Assembly (NCBI RefSeq): GCF_039523755.1
Contig: NZ_BAAAFX010000006.1
Location: forward strand, 310,001-374,000
Source of the DNA: Tatumella terrea
Lineage (GTDB): Bacteria; Pseudomonadota; Gammaproteobacteria; Enterobacterales; Enterobacteriaceae
DNA: 64,000 bases
Direction: 5' to 3'
The translations under genes and the position numbers were made by a program. The notes beneath the pieces were generated by a model. The model did not search any database and was not told the origin of the DNA. It saw nothing but the letters and a program-made list of their open reading frames with translations. Of this stretch, positions 61,474 to 64,000 are shown one piece after another; position 1 is the stretch's first letter; each line of letters starts with the position of its first letter.

Positions 61474-62739
61474 GTGTGCTTATTGCTTAAAAAATTTGTC
61501 CATCCATTTTTACTCTATCGGGGATTACCGACCGATATCTATTTCCTCGCGCTGGCAAGATTTATACTCGGGCTGGGTAATTTTATTATTCCCTTTCTCT
61601 TCCTGTTACTTACCCTGACGCTGGGTTATTCAGCGACAACCGCCGGGGAATTAGCGATGGGGGTAACGTTATTCTATTTGATCGGCAATTTTTCAGGGGG
61701 GAAGCTTTCTGATGCCCTGGGCCATAAAATCGTTATGGTGTCTGGCGAATTCACCGGTTCGGCGGGACTTATACTGAGCAGTTTTTTCCATGACTGGCAT
61801 CTGATGCTGCCTGTCTGGCTTTTTATCAGTTATTTTTTCTTCGGAATTGCACTTCCCGCGAGTAATGCACTGGTGGCAGATTTATCGACCGAGGAAAACA
61901 GAAATGCCGTGATATCCCTAAGCTACCTTTCTTATAATTTAGGTTCCGGAGTGGGACCCGTCGTGGCGGGGTATCTGTTCCGCAGTCATCCGGGCTGGAT
62001 TTTTTTCGGCAATGGTTTGGCCGGAGTCATCGGTATTTTGATCGTTTTATTGGGTGTCAGTCGGCGACGCGATCCTCAAATGACACCCGGCTCAGACCCG
62101 GCAGCCCCTGAAAAAGTGATCGGGGGGCCGGTATGGCAGGTATTAAAAGCGCGGCCCTGGCTACTGGTTTTCGGCGTTTTGTGCACTTTTCTCTGGTTTA
62201 CCTTAAATCAGATGACGATAACCACCCCGCTTTTTCTGGCCCATCGTTATGGTGAGAACGGTCCCTTGTTATTTGGTCAGCTGATGACCTTTGCCAGTCT
62301 ACTGGTGGTGATTATCACTCCGGTGCTGATAAGAATGACCCGGAATACATGCGAAATAAAAAGCCTTGCGGTTGCCGGTATTCTGTTTGCCGCAGGCTAC
62401 TTACTCGTCATGTTATTTAGCCCGATCGCGATGCAGTTTGTGGCATGGTTTTTCCTCTCTGCAGGTGAAGTGTTGCTGTTAACGAAAGAAGGCGTGTATT
62501 TAGCTAATCAATCCCCGGTGAGTCATCGCGGGCGTATAAACAGCATAATGACGACGATGCGGAGTTTAGGATTGATGCCTGCCTGCATTCTGATGGGGGC
62601 CTGCATTCAATATTTCGGATATATTGCGACCTGGTGGGTGATCATCATCATTGCTCTGATTACAGCGGCGGCTTTACTTCTGTTGTCATATCATCAAAAA
62701 CAATCCGGATCTGCCGGTTCGCCGGAAGATGTTAATTAA
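61474..62739 (+). CDS. MFS transporter
   Basis: A 421-residue, 12-helix facilitator of unknown substrate. The loop 2-3 motif GNFSGGKLSDALGHKIVMV (about 74-92) is clear, and YLSYNLGSGVGPVVAGYLF is the family 'motif C' antiporter-like region, suggesting efflux. The start is uncertain: GTG 61474 lies only one base after GGAG; the TTG at 61483 has better spacing and would give 418 residues. AT-richer than the fhu genes. It might belong functionally to the siderophore locus, as several such loci have an MFS exporter, but this is inference. Confidence 0.82.
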   Translation: MCLLLKKFVHPFLLYRGLPTDIYFLALARFILGLGNFIIPFLFLLLTLTLGYSATTAGELAMGVTLFYLIGNFSGGKLSDALGHKIVMVSGEFTGSAGLILSSFFHDWHLMLPVWLFISYFFFGIALPASNALVADLSTEENRNAVISLSYLSYNLGSGVGPVVAGYLFRSHPGWIFFGNGLAGVIGILIVLLGVSRRRDPQMTPGSDPAAPEKVIGGPVWQVLKARPWLLVFGVLCTFLWFTLNQMTITTPLFLAHRYGENGPLLFGQLMTFASLLVVIITPVLIRMTRNTCEIKSLAVAGILFAAGYLLVMLFSPIAMQFVAWFFLSAGEVLLLTKEGVYLANQSPVSHRGRINSIMTTMRSLGLMPACILMGACIQYFGYIATWWVIIIIALITAAALLLLSYHQKQSGSAGSPEDVN

Positions 62740-62992
62740 CCGGAATACGGTGATGTCATCAGTAATACCGGCCTCGCTGAGTAACCTTGAAATTACTGCG
62801 GATGAGGGTCGGAAATATCCTGCCCTCTGTCATAGGTTTTTCATCTGACGACGCGTGGCTCATCTGTCGGTAGCTGGATAAATTTTCTGATCCGCCCCCC
62901 CTCAGACTGACAAATTGTTCTTACGTTTTTATCGTGGACTGTTATTGTGAACCGGACAGAAAAACAGAAAGATCATTCTAAGAGAGAGCACA

Positions 62993-64000
62993 ATGTCTGA
63001 AAATATCATCCCGGGAATCAAAGCGTACGAAGACGAAATGGTGGCCATACGCCGTCATCTCCATGCACATCCGGAACTGAGCCTGCAGGAATTTGCCACC
63101 AGCCAGTTTGTGGCAGATAAACTCAGCGAATGGGGTTATCAGGTTACCCGGGAAATAGGGAAAACGGGGCTGGTGGGAACGCTGAAAAAAGGGACTTCCG
63201 ATAAGGCCATAGGGTTACGTGCGGATATGGATGCGCTGCCAATCCATGAAACCACGGGGCTAAGTTATGCCAGTACCCGGCCGGGCGTGATGCATGCCTG
63301 CGGACATGACGGTCATACGACGATTTTACTCTCGGCCGCCCGGTACCTGGCCAGTGCGGAATGTGAGTTCAATGGCACCGTTCATCTGATCTTTCAGCCG
63401 GCAGAAGAGGCCATCGGCGGTGCAGATTTAATGATCCGCGACGGACTGTTCAGTCGTTTCCCCTGCGATGCGGTCTATGCGCTGCATAACCGCCCGGGTT
63501 TACCGGCGGGGAAACTGGGGTTCTATGCCGGTCACTTTATGGCGTCTGCTGACACGGTAAAAATTATCCTGACCGGCAAAGGTGGTCACGGTGCTCATCC
63601 GGCAGGGACCATTGACCCGATCGTGGTGGCGGCATCACTGGTGATGTCGTTACAGACAATTGTGTCACGTAACGTTACCCCGGGAGAGACGGCGATTGTC
63701 ACGGTCGGTACCCTGCATGCCGGCATTGCCTCCAACGTGATCCCGGAAACTGCCGAAATGGAACTGACGGTCAGGGCGATGAAGCCCGAAATCCGCGACC
63801 TGCTGATCCAACGGATACACACCCTGGCCACCTCAACGGCGCAAAGTTTCGGGGCGACGGCGACGGTGGAAGTCTATGAGTCCTATCCGGTGCTGACCAA
63901 CAGTGAAAAAGAGACGGCAGACGCCCGGGCATTAGCCATTGAAGTTTTCGGTCCGCAGGCGGTGGAAGAGTCTATCCGGCCTTCCACCGGCAGTGAGGAT
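62993..64000 (+). CDS. M20-family amidohydrolase/aminoacylase, 5' part
   Basis: The gene starts at ATG 62993 (AGAGAGAG upstream) and runs off the window with 336 codons visible. It begins AIRRHLHAHPELSLQEF, then GLRADMDALPI and MHACGHDGHT, the di-metal ligands of the M20D amidohydrolase group, followed by FQPAEEAIGGADLMI with the catalytic Glu and GKGGHGAHP of the dimerisation domain. Relatives are hippurate hydrolase, AbgA/YxeP-type aminoacylases. No signal peptide. Substrate unknown; 3' end not seen. Confidence 0.92.
   Translation, partial: MSENIIPGIKAYEDEMVAIRRHLHAHPELSLQEFATSQFVADKLSEWGYQVTREIGKTGLVGTLKKGTSDKAIGLRADMDALPIHETTGLSYASTRPGVMHACGHDGHTTILLSAARYLASAECEFNGTVHLIFQPAEEAIGGADLMIRDGLFSRFPCDAVYALHNRPGLPAGKLGFYAGHFMASADTVKIILTGKGGHGAHPAGTIDPIVVAASLVMSLQTIVSRNVTPGETAIVTVGTLHAGIASNVIPETAEMELTVRAMKPEIRDLLIQRIHTLATSTAQSFGATATVEVYESYPVLTNSEKETADARALAIEVFGPQAVEESIRPSTGSED

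Overview
The window is 64 kb of a Gram-negative enterobacterial chromosome, close to the replication terminus. It opens with the convergent pair fumC/tus, and a near-perfect Tus-binding Ter site lies just upstream of tus. Enterobacterial gene families run throughout: basRS/pmrAB, nfsB, dld, mqo, mdtG, yojI, fhuBCDF and yncD/pqqU. A complete pqqABCDEF operon and OprB-type and siderophore receptors point to an Erwiniaceae-like host (Tatumella or Pantoea/Erwinia relatives). Genus level is inference only.

Layout. 0-10 kb: fumC end, tus, ROK kinase, Rrf2 and MarA-like regulators, a 106-bp tandem repeat, a secreted barnase-like RNase with its barstar, then srfB and srfA on the other strand without srfC; srfA has an apparent frameshift at a C8 tract. 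10-15 kb: BenE-type transporter, a 255-bp minisatellite, AbrB-type transporter and the PQQ receptor gene. 15-18 kb: a gene-poor, AT-richer accessory patch with small orphan genes and a TPR remnant. 18-22 kb: flavin reductase, frameshifted LysE exporter, higBA, a 3-hydroxyisobutyrate dehydrogenase-like gene and an M19 dipeptidase. 22.5-28.2 kb: pqqABCDEF. 28-32 kb: dld, a three-copy intergenic repeat, nfsB and a TRIC-type channel. 32.7-37.7 kb: Kdo hydroxylase, class A acid phosphatase, a 34-residue membrane peptide preceded by a PmrA box, pmrB, pmrA and an orphan vsr. 37.7-45.4 kb: catalase, MFS exporter, flavin reductase, and an NTP-transporter-like gene separated from an aldo/keto reductase by a 1.6-kb islet bounded by 136-bp direct repeats. 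45-52 kb: mqo, bestrophin-like protein, mdtG and OprB porin. 52-62.7 kb: a 95/96-bp tandem array abutting a hydroxamate-siderophore uptake locus (fhuB, fhuD, fhuC, fhuF, TonB receptor), then a YojI-type ABC exporter whose start lies in a 14-bp triplication, and an MFS gene. The window ends inside an M20 amidohydrolase.

Functional themes. The pqq operon and PqqU-like receptor imply PQQ-dependent periplasmic oxidation, with both synthesis and scavenging of the cofactor. Kdo hydroxylase, PmrAB and a PmrR-like peptide suggest envelope/LPS remodelling. The 53-61 kb block is an iron-hydroxamate uptake module with an attached exporter. The most unusual features are the 136-bp-bounded islet, the PmrA-box/PmrR-like peptide, the start-codon triplication in yojI, the probable CTG start of pmrB, the poly-C frameshift in srfA and several unrelated intergenic tandem arrays.
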